64,000 nt of DNA from Mesostigma viride. Taxonomy: Eukaryota > Streptophyta > Mesostigmatophyceae > Mesostigmatales > Mesostigmataceae. A program made the translations under genes and the position numbers. Within the stretch, counting starts at the first letter, position 1. Each line of letters opens with the position of its first letter. Shown here piece by piece: positions 1-11,112 of the stretch. The notes beneath the pieces are model-generated. The model did not search any database. It was not told the origin of the DNA and was given only the letters and a program-made list of their open reading frames with translations. The stretch is taken from contig RPFO01002267.1 of assembly GCA_009746045.1 (NCBI GenBank), positions 20,001-84,000 on the forward strand, in the 5' to 3' direction.

Positions 1-98
1 AGGTCCGACTTGCGGTGCGTGAGAAACGTGTCTAATGGAAGAGTTGCTCGCCCCTTCTACCACCACCGCATGCACGCACCCTGGCAACCCCTGCCCAG

Positions 99-3000
99 AT
101 GGAGCACCCATCAGCGGCCGTCACTGCCACATTCTCCTCCACCGCGGAGCGAACCTCTGCCGGCGCAATAACCACAGGCAATGTCCGCCTGTACGAAGCC
201 GTCGTGCCGGCGCTCTGCCACGTGCACTGCCGCTCCTTCCAACTTCCGAACCCAAGCACAGGCATGCAGTTGCCTGCGGCCGTCACCCAGCTGCTCGAGG
301 GACGGCAGGGCACCGGCGGCGCCGATCCTGCCGCCAACAGCGTCGCACTGGGGGGTCACCAAGGCGTCGGGCTCGCACCCACGTCCCTGCCACACACGTC
401 GCCAGCAGCCCTGGCGATTCTGGCGGTGGCGGCGGCGATGCCGATGGAGAGCAAGGTAAGCGCCAGGTGCTGGATGTCACGATGCAAGGGATATCAAGGG
501 GCAAGTGTTGAGTGAGGAGCTAGGAACCAGTGAAGTCCCTGACGGGTTGTTCACATTATTAGCTTGTAATAAGGTCGGATGCCTTGTTTTTATGCATGGC
601 TGATCGTGCGTCTGGAGTAGCGTCTAGTCTCTTCTTAATGCACTTTACATCGTCGTGTGTAGGCTATCTGCCATGTGCCCCAAGGTTGCGGGGATCTGGT
701 GTTGCTCTTGCTAGTTCTGCTGTGGCATTGAGTTAAACACACCGCAGTTGTAGGAGTTCTGAGTTTGTACATAGGCTTACTGCTGCGCAGTATTTGTACA
801 TGATGCATGATATATTTTTGCACGCCCGTAGAATGAACATCATTTTTTCGGTGCCCCCCACAAGCAAGCGGTGGGCCACCTGCCTCCCTGGATGGCGTAT
901 GCCTGTGCACGAAAGGGCGCTGCATTCCTTTGGAGCTGTTGGAGCTGTTGTCTTGCCCTGGGTGATGTAGACAAGATGTTTACATGATGTGGACAAGATG
1001 CCACCTTGTCACCCAGGGTGCCGTGCCTGGGCAGCCGGCCTTGTTTGCCACAAGGCAGGCCACTTTTACCCACGAGAAGTTTTCTTGGGGGGGGGGGGCA
1101 AGTGGGTTAGGTGGGGGGGGGGGGGAAGAAAGGGTTGGGGGGGGGGGAGGGCGGGGGAGGATGGGAAGGGCATGCTATTTGCAGAGAGTTGTGGCTCTGC
1201 CGTGTTGTTATTCGATCTCGTGCGTAGTTTTCATGCAAGTTGCTCCGCTGCTGTCGAATCCACAAGGCATGGCGCCAGGATCTATCCGCCATGAAATAGC
1301 CTGCGGATTCCGTGTGGTTTGACATGACATGCTGAGCATGCCTCGATCCTGTGCAGTACTCGAGCACAGGGCTTTTCTTGCACACCTTCCCCGCCGCATC
1401 CCCTTGCCCGCATCGCTTGACCTTTACTCAATGGAGCGCAAACGTATCGTCTGCATGGGTACGCTCTCGCATGGGCACACACAAGCTTGAACCCCCACAT
1501 GTCACCCATTCCCTGCGCACACACCCCACGCGCCCGCCCGCGCAGCTACAATTCTTGCGCCGCAACGCCGCCGCCGCCGCCTCCCCCGGCCACCTGCTGC
1601 GAATCGAGGGAACCCCTGGCCCTGAGGCGGTGCGCCCGACCCTGCTGGAGGTGGTCGCGGCAGGTCTCGCGTGCGACATCCGCGTCGACTGGCTTCAGAA
1701 CCACGATGCATTGCCGAGCGCCGAGCTGCTGGTGGCTGAGGTATGTCGTGCTGTGCTGTGTGCCCCGTGGCTGGCCGGATGTATTTAGGTTATCATACGG
1801 GGTTTAGGTTAAGTATTTGTAGGTTATCATACGGGGTTTAGGTTAAGGATTTAAGGTTATCATACGGGGTTTAGGTGATGTATTTTTAGGTTATCATACG
1901 GGGTTTAGGTTAAGTATTTTAAGGATATCATACGGGGTTTAGGTTAAGTATTTGTAGGTTATCATACGGGGTTTACGTTAAGTACTTTTAGGTTATCATG
2001 CGGGGTTCCCTATAGACCTCTGTGGTATTTAGGTTATCATACGGGGTTCCATATAGACCTCTGTGGTGTTTAGGTTATCATACGGGGTTCCATATAGACC
2101 TCTGTGGTGTTTAGGTTATCATACGGGGTTCCATATAGACCTCTGTGGTGTTTAGGTTATCATACGGGGTTCCATATAGACCTCTGTGGTGTTTAGGTTA
2201 TCATACGGGGTTCCATATAGACCTCTGTGGTATTTAGGTTATCATACGGGGTTCCATATAGACCTCTGTGGTGTTTAGGTTATCATACGGGGTTCCATAT
2301 AGACCTCTATGGTGTTTAGGTTATCATACGGGGTTCCATATAGACCTCTGTGGTGTTTAGGTTATCATACGGGGTTCCATATAGACCTCTGTGGTGTTTA
2401 GGTTATCATACGGGGTTCCATATAGACCTCTGTGGTATTTAGGTTATCATACGGGGTTCCATATAGACCTCTGTGGTATTTAGGTTATCATGCGGGGTTC
2501 CATATAGACCTCTGTGTAATCCATGGCTGTGCCGGTTTTCGTTATGTGTCTCTGGGGTTTTAGTTTCTGCCAGCTTCGGAAGTCGTGGTGGGATATCGCT
2601 TGCTTTCGCTATCAAAATTTGGGGTTTCCCATTTTAGTCCGGCATGGCACTGTACCTTTGCTTCCTCATTCTTGAATATCCAAGTGCTTGCTTCTGTAGA
2701 TTTGCCTTGGCTCTTGCCCGCATGGTCCTTGATCGGGGAGTGGATGGTGCGTGTGGAGTGTGGACGGGATCCGTGCCTAAAAGCGGCATGCTCGAGCATA
2801 GGTAACGCGCTGATGCCTACAGTCGAGCCTCTGGGCCATACCGGTGATGCAGCAAAGTGTCTCGTTCCTGTGCCTTGTGGTCAAGCAAGGCATGCTCATA
2901 ATCATCCAGTGGCCTGTCCAGTCATCCTCCTGCAGTATCTTATTCGATACCTTTTGTCGGCCCATCGCCTTTTTCACGCCTGCACTGTACCCTGCACCCC

Positions 3001-3287
3001 GGATGCAGCTTGAGAAACTGTCCAGTGCCGGCGGTGGCATCTGGAGCTGGCCGCCTCCAGGGCCGGTGCCTGCATTGCTGATGGCTGCCCTTTTGGAGCT
3101 TAAGAAGGAAATGGGTGGCGGCATTTTCGGGCGCAAAGCCAAGCGCGCAAAAACCTTGTCATCACTTGTAAAGCGGATGGAGCTGGCCCTTCGCCTTGAT
3201 GCTGCTCCCAAGAAAGCACCCCTCCTGCCCATCCCTCTTGGCAGCATCAGGGAGTCACTTACTGGGCTATGGAACGTGCATTGGCAG
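99..3287 (+). CDS. Partial host gene of unknown function, three predicted exons
   Basis: I do not recognise the product. Predicted exons are 99-455 (ATG at 99, in-frame stop upstream near 33, donor GTAAGC), 1546-1740 (acceptor after CGCGCAG, donor GTATGT) and 3009-3287 (acceptor after GATGCAG, donor GTTACG). Each exon length is divisible by three, so all junctions are phase 0 and the exons join without a shift. Exon 1 is Ala/Pro/Thr-rich with LPNPSTGMQLPAAVTQLLEG. Exon 2 contains LLEVVAAGLACDIRVDWL. Exon 3 has a basic, helical-looking stretch (GRKAKRAKTLSSLVKRMELA) followed by LPIPLGSIRESLTGLWNVHW. Codon use is GC-rich compared with the introns. The second intron holds a minisatellite. I found no clear exon downstream of 3287, so the gene is partial or its 3' part is unrecognised. 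Exon 1 is the least certain, because another frame is also open there. Confidence 0.45.
1086..1165. repeat. G-rich low-complexity tract
   Basis: Runs of 8-12 guanines are separated by one or two other bases, inside the predicted first intron of the unknown gene. The tract could form G-quadruplexes on the plus strand. It has no coding meaning. Confidence 0.8.
1789..2516. repeat. Two-phase minisatellite with a shared core
   Basis: The first ~220 bp repeat a ~32-bp unit around GGTTATCATACGGGGTTTAG about seven times. The remaining ~490 bp repeat a ~41-bp unit about twelve times, in which the same GGTTATCATACGGGGTT core is followed by CCATATAGACCTCTGTGGTG. Copies in the second block are almost identical. 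The array lies in an intron of the unknown gene. Confidence 0.92.
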
Positions 3288-4289
3288 GTTACGAAGGAGA
3301 TTCTACCCCATAGTGTCATACAGGGTGGGGCTTGAGACGAGGTAGGCACTGGCCTTTTACCATGAGGACAAAGGTTTATATCTGCATTGCCGGGCATTAA
3401 TTTCTGCATGTTCCCATCCATCCGTTTCAGGGCATTGGGCTGGTTTCCATGCACATGTCGTTCTTTTCGTGGATGTACTTCTTTATTATCAGTCTTGAAA
3501 CATGGCCAGCCCCCTCCACTCACCCATCACAACTTGGTGACCTGTCGCACTTGGAATTCAAGGTTGGCTTGCATGATGAGGATAGGAATTGTGTCTACTA
3601 GTTTCGAAACCCGCTTGATTTCAAATTTGGGGGGGAAATGGAAGATGACAAGGCGTGGGTGGCAGGCATAGTAGCTGGTTGTCTCCTTGATAGTAGTATT
3701 TTCGTATACTATGGACGGTGGGCATGGGCGTGTGCAAATGATATGGCGCACACAGTCAGCGGTCGGCTGGACCAGGGGCACCCAATTAGCGTGGCCATTT
3801 CCAGGTCAGCGCTGATTTTGATCTGGGCAGTACAGTTTGTGAAGTTTTGGCTTGATGAGCTCTCAATTCATACATTCATTCATTCATGCGCCTTCGTTGG
3901 GAGAGTCATGGGTACACAATCTTGACTAGGTACAAGGTTTCGTTCCGGTTTGATGCACAGCAAGAAGGGGGCATAGGCCACTCCCCTTCTCTGGTTGCCT
4001 TGAAAGGGAGGCCACAGGCTCATCACTGCTCAGGTACTGGGAGAGTCTAGCAACTGTTGTGGATGCAATAAAGCTTCGAGACATAGCAATTTAGCATAGC
4101 GGATGCGGCCGCTAGGACTGCGCCCATGTTTGACAGTGGCCACAGATAGGCTTGGAACTCATTCAGAGGCCCGTACCAGTTTGGGAGAATAGAAAGGCCG
4201 TCTAGCTCCCGGAGCCTGAGGGCTTTTAGGGGCATTACCAGGGTCCACCCACAAAAACCTCTCACTTGAGCTTGCATATTCCGAACGGA
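3288..4289. other. Stretch without recognised features
   Basis: I see no convincing exon, RNA gene or mobile element here. It may be the downstream part of the unknown gene. It ends at the left target-site duplication of the large nest. Confidence 0.5.
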
Positions 4290-4857
4290 GGAATGTACCT
4301 TAATTAATTAATTAACTAATTAATTATACTCGTGCTCCCGTTGGGGAGTCACGGACCACCGGAGTGCTTTTAATCCCTATATGTGACAATGTATGTACAG
4401 GAAGAAAGGGCAGAGAACCCCTTTCTCCTTCATGCCTAAGGCATGCCACAGCAGCAATCGGACACGATGGACGATCCGGCAAGGTCTGTGGCTGCAATAA
4501 GACCCGCGTGAGCATATCATAACAACCTTGGAGCGTGGGCAAGGAAGCTAAGCATAAATTATAACATGCCTCCGTTGGGAGATCATGTAGCACATATTCC
4601 TTGATGGATGGTGGAGTGGAGGGAGCCGCGTAATCTAACTAACCTAACGCTAATCTATCTAGTCTAGAAAAGTCCCAACTACCCTACTCATCAAAACGCC
4701 TCCTCCTCTTGGGGGGAGGTGGCTTGCCCACAGGGTCGGGTGTGTGAGCCTTGACAATCTTCTGCCACCGCGTCTTATTCTGCATGGCAGTCCAAAGAAG
4801 GGAGAGAGAGTGGATGCGGTATTCAAACTGGGCTGGGACCAGTAGGTCATCCAGCAA

Positions 4858-5310
4858 CAGTTACGTTAAAGTAGTGCCGGAACCTTTTGCCGCCTGAGGC
4901 AAATCGGGCCGGAACACTATTTTGCCCGGAATAACCACTTCCGAGCACCCAAGTTAATTCGGCCCGGATTGGGTGCCCGGAAGTGGTTATTCCGGGCAAA
5001 ATAGTGTTCCGGCCCGATTTGCCTCAGGCGGCAAAAGGTTCCGGCACTATTTAACGTAACTAAAACCTGGCCTCGTGGAGGGGGGACGAAGAGCCCGAGA
5101 CATCCGCCTAGGCCGCTGAGCACGCACCACTAAATGCGCCGGAGCTGCCTCAGTGAGGATTCGAACCCCTCAGGACCTCCAAGTTGCACAGGTTTTAGTT
5201 ACGTTAAATAGTGCCGGAACCTTTTGCCCACTGAGGCAAATCGGTCCGTCACACTATTTTGCCCGGAATAACCACTTCCGGGCACCCAAGTTAATTCGGC
5301 CGAATTAAGG
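4858..5310. repeat. Left foldback end of the palindromic element
   Basis: 4858-4965 and 4966-5069 form a near-perfect inverted repeat, with motifs TAGTGCCGGAACC, GCCTGAGGCAAATCGGGCC and TTCCGGGCAAAATAGTG read both ways. A spacer unit (5070-5188) follows. A further full-length end beginning CAGGTTTTAGTTACGTTAAA runs from 5189 to about 5310. The same arrangement recurs at 10466-11112. Confidence 0.88.
5070..5188 (-). repeat. Spacer unit S, first copy, with tRNA-like box B
   Basis: A 119-bp unit lies between inverted terminal repeats. On the minus strand it contains GGTTCGAATCC, a perfect tRNA T-loop/box B motif. Copies occur at 10576-10691 (direct) and 10914-11032 (inverted). Confidence 0.7.
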
Positions 5311-5585
5311 GGACGTGGCGCGCCGAATATTTTCCGCGCCAAAAAATTCGTGGTACCGTCCGTACGGTGTATAATGTGTGCCCGGACCGCTCAACCCTCG
5401 CGGGGGTGGCCATGGCGGCTTGCCTTCAGGCAATATTAATCGACATGGCATCTAAAAAGCTAGAAAAAATGCATGAATTTCGCAGAAGATTAGTAGATGA
5501 CCTCATTTCATGGCGGAAAGTTTACGGTTTGCAATATCGCTAATTTCTCGAACGGCTACACTAGGAACTCGGGGGTGATATAAGT

Positions 5586-5880
5586 GGTAAAAAGTGGTAA
5601 AATCTATATCACCCGGTGGTAAAAAGTGGTAAAAAGTGATAAAAAGTGATAAAAAGTGATAAAAAGTGGTAAAAAAGGGGTAAAACAGGTGGTAAAAGGT
5701 GGTAAAACAGGGGGTGGTAAAAGCCTTTACCACCTCCATTTTACCACCTGACCGCCATCGTGGTAAAAAAATACCACCAGGTGGTAAAAACGAGGGTGAA
5801 AACAGGTGGTAAAAAATTACCACCATGGAGGTGAAAAAATCGGTGGTAAAAATGGTAAAAAATATGGAGGGAAAAAACGC
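5586..5880 (+). repeat. Left subterminal array of CACTA 1
   Basis: Tandem GTGGTAAAAA and GTGATAAAAA words recur with a 10-bp period between about 5585 and 5665, then more loosely up to 5850. The A5 tracts are therefore spaced by one helical turn. Confidence 0.9.
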
Positions 5881-5890
5881 AGATAGATCT

Positions 5891-6000
5891 CACTAGGAAC
5901 TCGGCTTTGAGAATGGGTGAGAAAACACGTTTCTCACCCGGGTGAGATGACCCAAAAAAGGTGAGAAAAGGAGAAAACGTGAGAAAATCTCAAAAAACAG
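5891..6000 (+). mobile_element. Orphan left end of a third CACTA-type element
   Basis: CACTAGGAACTCGGCTTTGA is followed by repeated GTGAGAAAA words. The terminal 14 bases match CACTA 1, but the subterminal word differs. I found no matching right end in the window, so this is a solo end or a decayed nested copy. Confidence 0.6.
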
Positions 6001-6604
6001 GACGTGAATCAACAGCACTGGTCAAATCAGGGCAATCAAAATCGCTTCATTAAAATGTTTAAATAATAAATGTTTATAGCCGTCAAGAACCTATCGATTC
6101 ATACTAGCCATTCAGAGGCTTCTGAAATTGTAACCATTGATCATTTAATGAATCATCTATACAACACTGTTATGGCTTTATGACACATCCGTCATTGCCT
6201 TTCATCTTATACGATGGCAGCTAGTGGTTAACGAAGCTGGTCGCTTGCTAGGGCATCATGCTGACCGCTCCCATTTCATTCCCGTGGTGCCTGCAAGAAT
6301 CCAAGCAAGCCGCGACACAATATGCAAGAGAACAAAAAGATATCAGATCCTTGACATAGACATCACAATTCTACAAGGAAGAGCTCGCCAGCACCTAACG
6401 GTCCATGCAGCAAATGTGTAGAATACGATTTAAGACCCAACACTCACTCTTATGGCAAAGCAGCCCATACACATGAATCACACCATGCGCCAGATGTCAC
6501 ACGAGCAAGCCACAACGTTGTCGTCGGATCAGAAAGCAACAAACGTGAAAACGCTAGCGGCCCAAATCTGAGATTCCGCGGAACAGAGAAAATAAGAAAG
6601 CTCA

Positions 6605-6690
6605 GAAGCTACCAGCAAGGATCGAACATAGGACCTTTGGCATGATGTCGCGGCTGTGTGAGTCTCCTGATCCGAAGGCATCTCACTTAA
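6605..6690 (-). repeat. tRNA-derived (SINE-like) sequence
   Basis: On the minus strand, GATGCCTTCGGATCAGGAGA is followed downstream by GTTCGATCC, a T-loop-like box B. The stretch at 29045-29148 has a matching GATGCCTTAGGATCCGGAGA and GTTCGATTCC. A clean cloverleaf could not be drawn by eye, so I call it tRNA-derived, not a tRNA gene. Confidence 0.45.
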
Positions 6691-6746
6691 GTAACGTTTC
6701 GAAACAGCCAAACTGCGAAAAACCTCTTACCGGAGAGTTTTGCCAA

Positions 6747-6814
6747 TATCAAGGAGACAACCAGCGCAGGTCAGAAATCGGGAGAATCCGGACCATGGTA
6801 GCTCGAGCCTGCCG
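6747..6814 (+). repeat. Dispersed ~60-bp block, copy 1
   Basis: Begins TATCAAGGAGACAACCAGCG and ends near CATGGTAGCTCGAGCCTGCC. The same block occurs at 18655-18713 inside CACTA 2 and, shortened, at 28905-28957. Confidence 0.75.
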
Positions 6815-6868
6815 TTATCTTGTCCGCGCTGTCGAGCCGTGCAGGATTATGAATATGAATGGAGATGG

Positions 6869-7858
6869 AAATGTGTAGCCTTACATGCGAAATAATGGCC
6901 GGCTGACGTGAAGAGCGACTAGATGACCTAGACGGTGGGGCCGGAAACAGCTTGCTTGTTTGTGTTTCATCGTGGGCAACGAGTCCAACGACTACTTTCT
7001 CTGGGTTGCAAACTGCGGCAAATTGAACGCAAACCTCATCATGAAATCTTGACCGTCGAAATGTAACGATCCGACGACTTATGCAGTATGCCGCGTAATT
7101 TTTTGCGGGAGAGCCGTTGGGCCGGTTCCCGACGCGGGCGACCAGTGGTTTGCATTAAGTTAACTTACCTGAAGTTTTCCAACAGAAGTTACCCAAGCCG
7201 CACGATGGCACTCATCGACGGCCTCAGTCTTTTGACGCGTCGGCCCGATTTTGGGGGCACCCAATTTGACCCCAACGGTACCTACCGACAAAGGGCATAC
7301 ATTACCTTTCACGCGCACCACGACCCCTTCGAGTTCTGCTATGGCGGTGGTGCCGTGGGGCCCGCATCAGACTGCGGGCCCTTATCTTCTATGGCGGTGC
7401 TGCCGTTGGGCCCGAATCAGACTGCCGGCCCTTATCTTCTATGGCGGTGCTGCCGTTGGGCCCGAATCAGACTGCAGGCCCTTTATGCAGGCGGGCCCTT
7501 AATGCATGTCACTTATTTATTCTTCTGCATACAAATATGAAGCAATGAAGTCGTGTCCTCCGGATTTTTGCATTTGCACCGTGTGCAGTTCTTGGACGTT
7601 TGGAAACATGCATGGCATATGGCTAATGTAATGACTGACTAGCTAGACCGTTTCAGTGGTTTTTCATTTGCGGTTATTTCCTCGTAAATGGTGGGAAAGC
7701 GATCGCTGCAATGGTTCTCACCACTAGACACTCCCGGCCAGCGAAGCCCGATTAACGTCCTCATCAAGCAACCTGTTTCCGGCCCCACTGTATAGGTCAT
7801 CTTACAATCGCTCTTTGCGTAAGCCAGCCATAATTTCAATGAACAAGGCTACACATTT
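6869..7858. mobile_element. ~1-kb element with ~85-bp terminal inverted repeats
   Basis: The left end AAATGTGTAGCCTT runs on to GATGACCTAGACGG and GTGGGGCCGGAAACAG. The right end is the inverse (CTGTTTCCGGCCCCAC ... GGCTACACATTT). The arms are about 85 bp and diverged by small indels. No ORF of note lies inside. It sits within CACTA 1. The target duplication is not clear. Confidence 0.65.
7339..7500. repeat. 50-bp minisatellite, three copies
   Basis: The unit starts CTATGGCGGTGCTGCCGTTG and includes GGGCCCGAATCAGACTGC. Copies start at about 7339, 7389 and 7439. Confidence 0.85.
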
Positions 7859-8529
7859 GCATAGTCATTTCTTGGTTATCGGTGTGCCTTTGTTTGAATG
7901 CAGGGGGGGTCGCTGTGCCGACACAACGCGTTCAACGTGCTGGGCATCAAATGAGGGCTCTGGGCGACCACCAGTGCCCGACTAGTGTCACCACTGCCTT
8001 CCGGACCTGAGGGCGAGGCTGCAGCCGGAGCTGCAGACGTATTTTCAGGGCTTAGCGCAGCCGCCAGGCTGCCTGTGTCGAGGAGCGTTTGCTCATCACA
8101 TATTGCGCAATAGCTTCGGAAAATTATATCAGCGTGTGCGTCTTAGAAAGACGAAGCGATTGTGATGTTCACAGCCGATTTCGGTGCCCAAACGAGAAAG
8201 TTATGATCTCCGCTGTCAGCCATGGCTACCTCGTGGCTCGCGGCTTTGATGGTACATTGGCTATATTGTATGATAACCCTATAATGCACCTTAGTGGTGC
8301 TGAGTTTTTTTTCACATTAATGACTTAATGAAATAAAGCTCATGATTTTTCTCGTGGTATACTGTTGGGGCAGGCGCAGGCGCAAGAAGTCTCCTACGGT
8401 TGACAAACACCATATGTAGCAGGTTCACCTGACAACCATGCCAATATTTTGATGATTGAATGAATAAAGATGCTTTTCTTGTCGTTTTGCGCCTGACATT
8501 TTTGTCGGTTTAGCACTTGTGTTTTTACC

Positions 8530-8815
8530 ACTTGTGTGCATGCTCATGTGGTATTTTTTACCACTTTTTATCACTTCTTCGGTTTTACCACTTTTTATCA
8601 CTTTTTACCACTTGCACAAGCCTTTTACCACCACTTTACCACTTTTTACCACAAAGTGGTAAAAAGTGGTAAAATATACCCACTTTTTTACCACTTTTTA
8701 TCACTTTTTATCACTTTTTATCACTTTTTATCACTTTTTACCACCCTTAGACCTCTTTTACCACCTCGAGGTGGTAAAAAGGTGGTAAAAAGTGATAAAA
8801 AGTGGTAAATTTACC
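8530..8815 (-). repeat. Right subterminal array of CACTA 1
   Basis: TTTTTACCAC and TTTTTATCAC words (inverse of the left array) occur in bulk, with an exact 10-bp period around 8690-8745. Confidence 0.9.
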
Positions 8816-8835
8816 ACCCCCGAGTTCCTAGTGTA

Positions 8836-10465
8836 CGGGCGCGGGGGTCCAGGATATAATTTCTCTTGCGGATCATGAAATTTAATGCAGGTTTACGGCA
8901 GCGATTGTGAGGCAACGTAGGCTCTAAAGAGCGATTATGAGGCTAACTTAATGGTGTTGTCGAGTTTGTGCCGAAGCTTCCCGGTTTCTTTTACATTTCC
9001 GGCATTCAAGGTAAGAACCTACGCAGGCCTGCGCATGTCGCCTTTGACGTATTCACGGAAGGCGCACCTTCCTTGTTCGCCTGATCAATGGATGATGTCT
9101 TTTATTGTTCGAGCTTGCGTGCCAGTTTATGCATGAAACATTTCCACGCAGGCAGGTGCATTAACGTCGGCCTTTCGCCCTTTTTTCGGGCAGTTTCCCT
9201 GCAGGAAGCGCTCCATTTCTTTCGGTTGCATCGTCAGATTCCTAGCAATTTCGTACAATTTCGTGTAGTTTGTGGCTGGCATGCTTAAGGCGCCGAGGTC
9301 AAGTTGTTGGTAATGTGTTGACATTTGTTTTCCATCATCCTTTGGACATGAGCTTGCTCAGACGGTTTGTTATGTGCCGGATCTGACACGCCTGTTTTAG
9401 TAACGACATCCGGCATGTGCCTAGAGGCTAACAAGCTGGCATCAGCTTCTTAGCAAATTGCCATGTTGGAAAGGAAGGTGAGAGTGGTTCTTTTGCTGGC
9501 CATACTGCATGAGTGGCATTGCATTAGATAGGTGTCCATTGCTTTCCTTGAGCTATAACCATAGAGACTTCCCTGCTATGTGTGCAGCAAGGCAAGCTGG
9601 ATAGGATGTGAATGCTTGGCAGACAGCATGTATGATTGGCTGCCAAGTTTGCAGGCTGCAGTTGCCTCTATTGCTTGGGCATTCTTTCTAAGGTTTTTAC
9701 ACGTATACTTGCTGAGTTCTTGGCATAAATTTACATGGTAACCTTGGGCTGAGCATAGTGTATGCTCTCTTGGTGCGTGTATGCCTAGCGATGGTGTTGC
9801 TATGCCCACGCTGGCAAGGCTGGCCATGCTGAGGGCAGGGGAGGGCAGATGAGGTGCCTAGCCTTTTCTTATGTTGTGTGATCGAGTTGGGCATGTTTTT
9901 TGGCTTCTTGGATGGAAAACATCATGTCTAGGTGGCCTTATACACAGAAAAACCTCATTTAGCGTATGTTCAGGATTTAGCACGCAAAACCTTATAACTT
10001 GAGCTAGACTTGTCGGAATGACCTGGGACTTGGAACACAGTTGTCCCCCTGTTAGACGGATTTTCGCTGCAAGAAAAAGTATTTTTTTGACGTGTTTATA
10101 AAAAGTTATTCCCAATGTCCGGTAAAAAAAGGGTCATTTTGCGGGGAAATTAATAACTGTTCGAGGTTTTGCCCTTTTCATGATGTAAATAGCTCAGCAA
10201 GCTACAAACTCAGGGAACTAAAAACGCTGCAGGCAGTTTTGCAAATAAATGTGTGCATTGGCTGGGGCATACCCAGCCCTAATTAGCGTCTTTTGCTATT
10301 TATAGCGCATTATTGGCGTATATATGGGGGTAGTACCCCCAACAAGTGCATGGACAACTCACTAGAGATGTTATTTAGTGCCCCCAATCATAACTTAGGG
10401 TTGTGCAAATGGATTTCAAGTGATATTACCATATGTCAATTTTTAAGGGTTTTGGGGTGCCACCT
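8836..10465. other. Interior of the palindromic element, no recognised features
   Basis: No convincing ORF, RNA gene or repeat was seen. The sequence is moderately AT-rich. The only landmark is the return of the inverted terminal repeat at about 10466. Confidence 0.5.
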
Positions 10466-11112
10466 CCCCTTAACTTGGGTGCTCGGAAGTGGTTATTCCG
10501 GGCAAAATAGTGTTCCGGCCCGATTTGCCTCAGGCGGCAAAAGGTTCCGGCACTATTTAACGTAACTAAAACCTGGCCTCGTGGAGGGGGGACGAAGAGC
10601 CCGAGACATCCGCCTAGGCCGCTGAGCACGCACCACTAAATGCGCCGGAGCTGCCTCAGTGAGGATTCGAACCCCTGACCTCCAAGTTGCACAGGTTTTA
10701 GTTACGTTAAATAGTGCCGGAACCTTTTGCCCACTCAGGCAAATCGGTCCGTCACACTATTTTGCCCGGAATAACCACTTCCGAGCACCCAAGTTAATTC
10801 GGCCGAATTAACTTGGGTGCTCGAAAGTGGTTATTCCGGGCAAAATAGTGTGACGGACCGATTTGCCTCAGTGGGCAAAAGGTTCCGGCACTATTTAACG
10901 TAACTAAAACCTGTGCAACTTGGAGGTCCTGAGGGGTTCGAATCCTCACTGAGGCAGCTCCGGCGCATTTAGTGGTGCGTGCTCAGCGGCCTAGGCGGAT
11001 GTCTCGGGCTCTTCGTCCCCCCTCCACGAGGCCAGGTTTTAGTTACGTTAAATAGTGCCGGAACCGATTTGCCTCAGTGGGCAAAAGGTTCCGGCACTAT
11101 TTAACGTTACTG
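10466..11112. repeat. Right foldback end of the palindromic element
   Basis: An inverted-repeat end (10466-10575), spacer S (10576-10691), an outward end (10692-10804), its mirror image (10805-10913), an inverted S (10914-11032) and a short terminal hairpin (11033-11112). The centre of symmetry is near 10804, at TTCGGCCGAA. TGCCTCAGTG at 10864-10873 can pair perfectly with CACTGAGGCA at 10947-10956, enclosing the box B of S like an extended acceptor stem. Confidence 0.85.

Larger units (their letters stand above)
5559..8833. mobile_element. CACTA (EnSpm) element 1, non-autonomous
   Basis: The left end reads CACTAGGAACTCGGGGGTGA and the right end reads CACCCCCGAGTTCCTAGTG, its inverse. TA flanks both sides (5557-5558 and 8834-8835). 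About 300 bp inside each end is packed with GTGGTAAAAA and GTGATAAAAA words, inverted at the right end. Known CACTA elements carry such subterminal repeats as transposase-binding sites. The 3.3-kb interior has no transposase-like ORF. It contains another CACTA-type end, a 1-kb terminal-inverted-repeat element, a tRNA-like stretch and a small minisatellite. Confidence 0.85.
4858..11112. mobile_element. Composite palindromic DNA element with 3-bp target duplication
   Basis: The ends are CAGTTACGTTAAA and its near-complement TTTAACGTTACTG. CAA flanks both sides (4855-4857 and 11113-11115). Removing the element restores the LINE B sequence around CCAGCAACATCTGG. Long internal inverted repeats occur at both ends. 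The interior has no long ORF, so the element looks non-autonomous. A CACTA element sits inside at 5559-8833. The 3-bp duplication would fit CACTA or Harbinger superfamilies, but the terminal bases match neither well, so I leave it unassigned. Confidence 0.72.

Noticed and set aside
1789-2516. TTTAGG-containing repeats as possible telomeric DNA
   Set aside because: The unit is 32-41 bp and not a TTTAGGG or TTTTAGGG tandem. TTTAGG occurs only as part of the core.
2777-3523. 248-residue minus-strand open frame
   Set aside because: It overlaps exon 3 of the unknown gene and looks like non-coding translation. The plus-strand exon has better splice signals.
8536-8808. Phe/Tyr/His-rich small protein
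   Set aside because: Translation of the CACTA 1 subterminal words.
4917-10629. Two ORFs starting MLSGLGGCLGLFVPPPRG as a conserved small protein
   Set aside because: They are translations of the palindromic element's repeated ends and spacer, conserved because the DNA is repeated.
5070-10691. The two direct spacer copies as LTRs of a retroelement
   Set aside because: They are only ~118 bp, lack TG...CA ends, have a third inverted copy and no primer site next to them.
10864-10956. A functional tRNA gene
   Set aside because: Box B and a long acceptor-like stem are present, but no convincing D-arm, anticodon arm or standard length.
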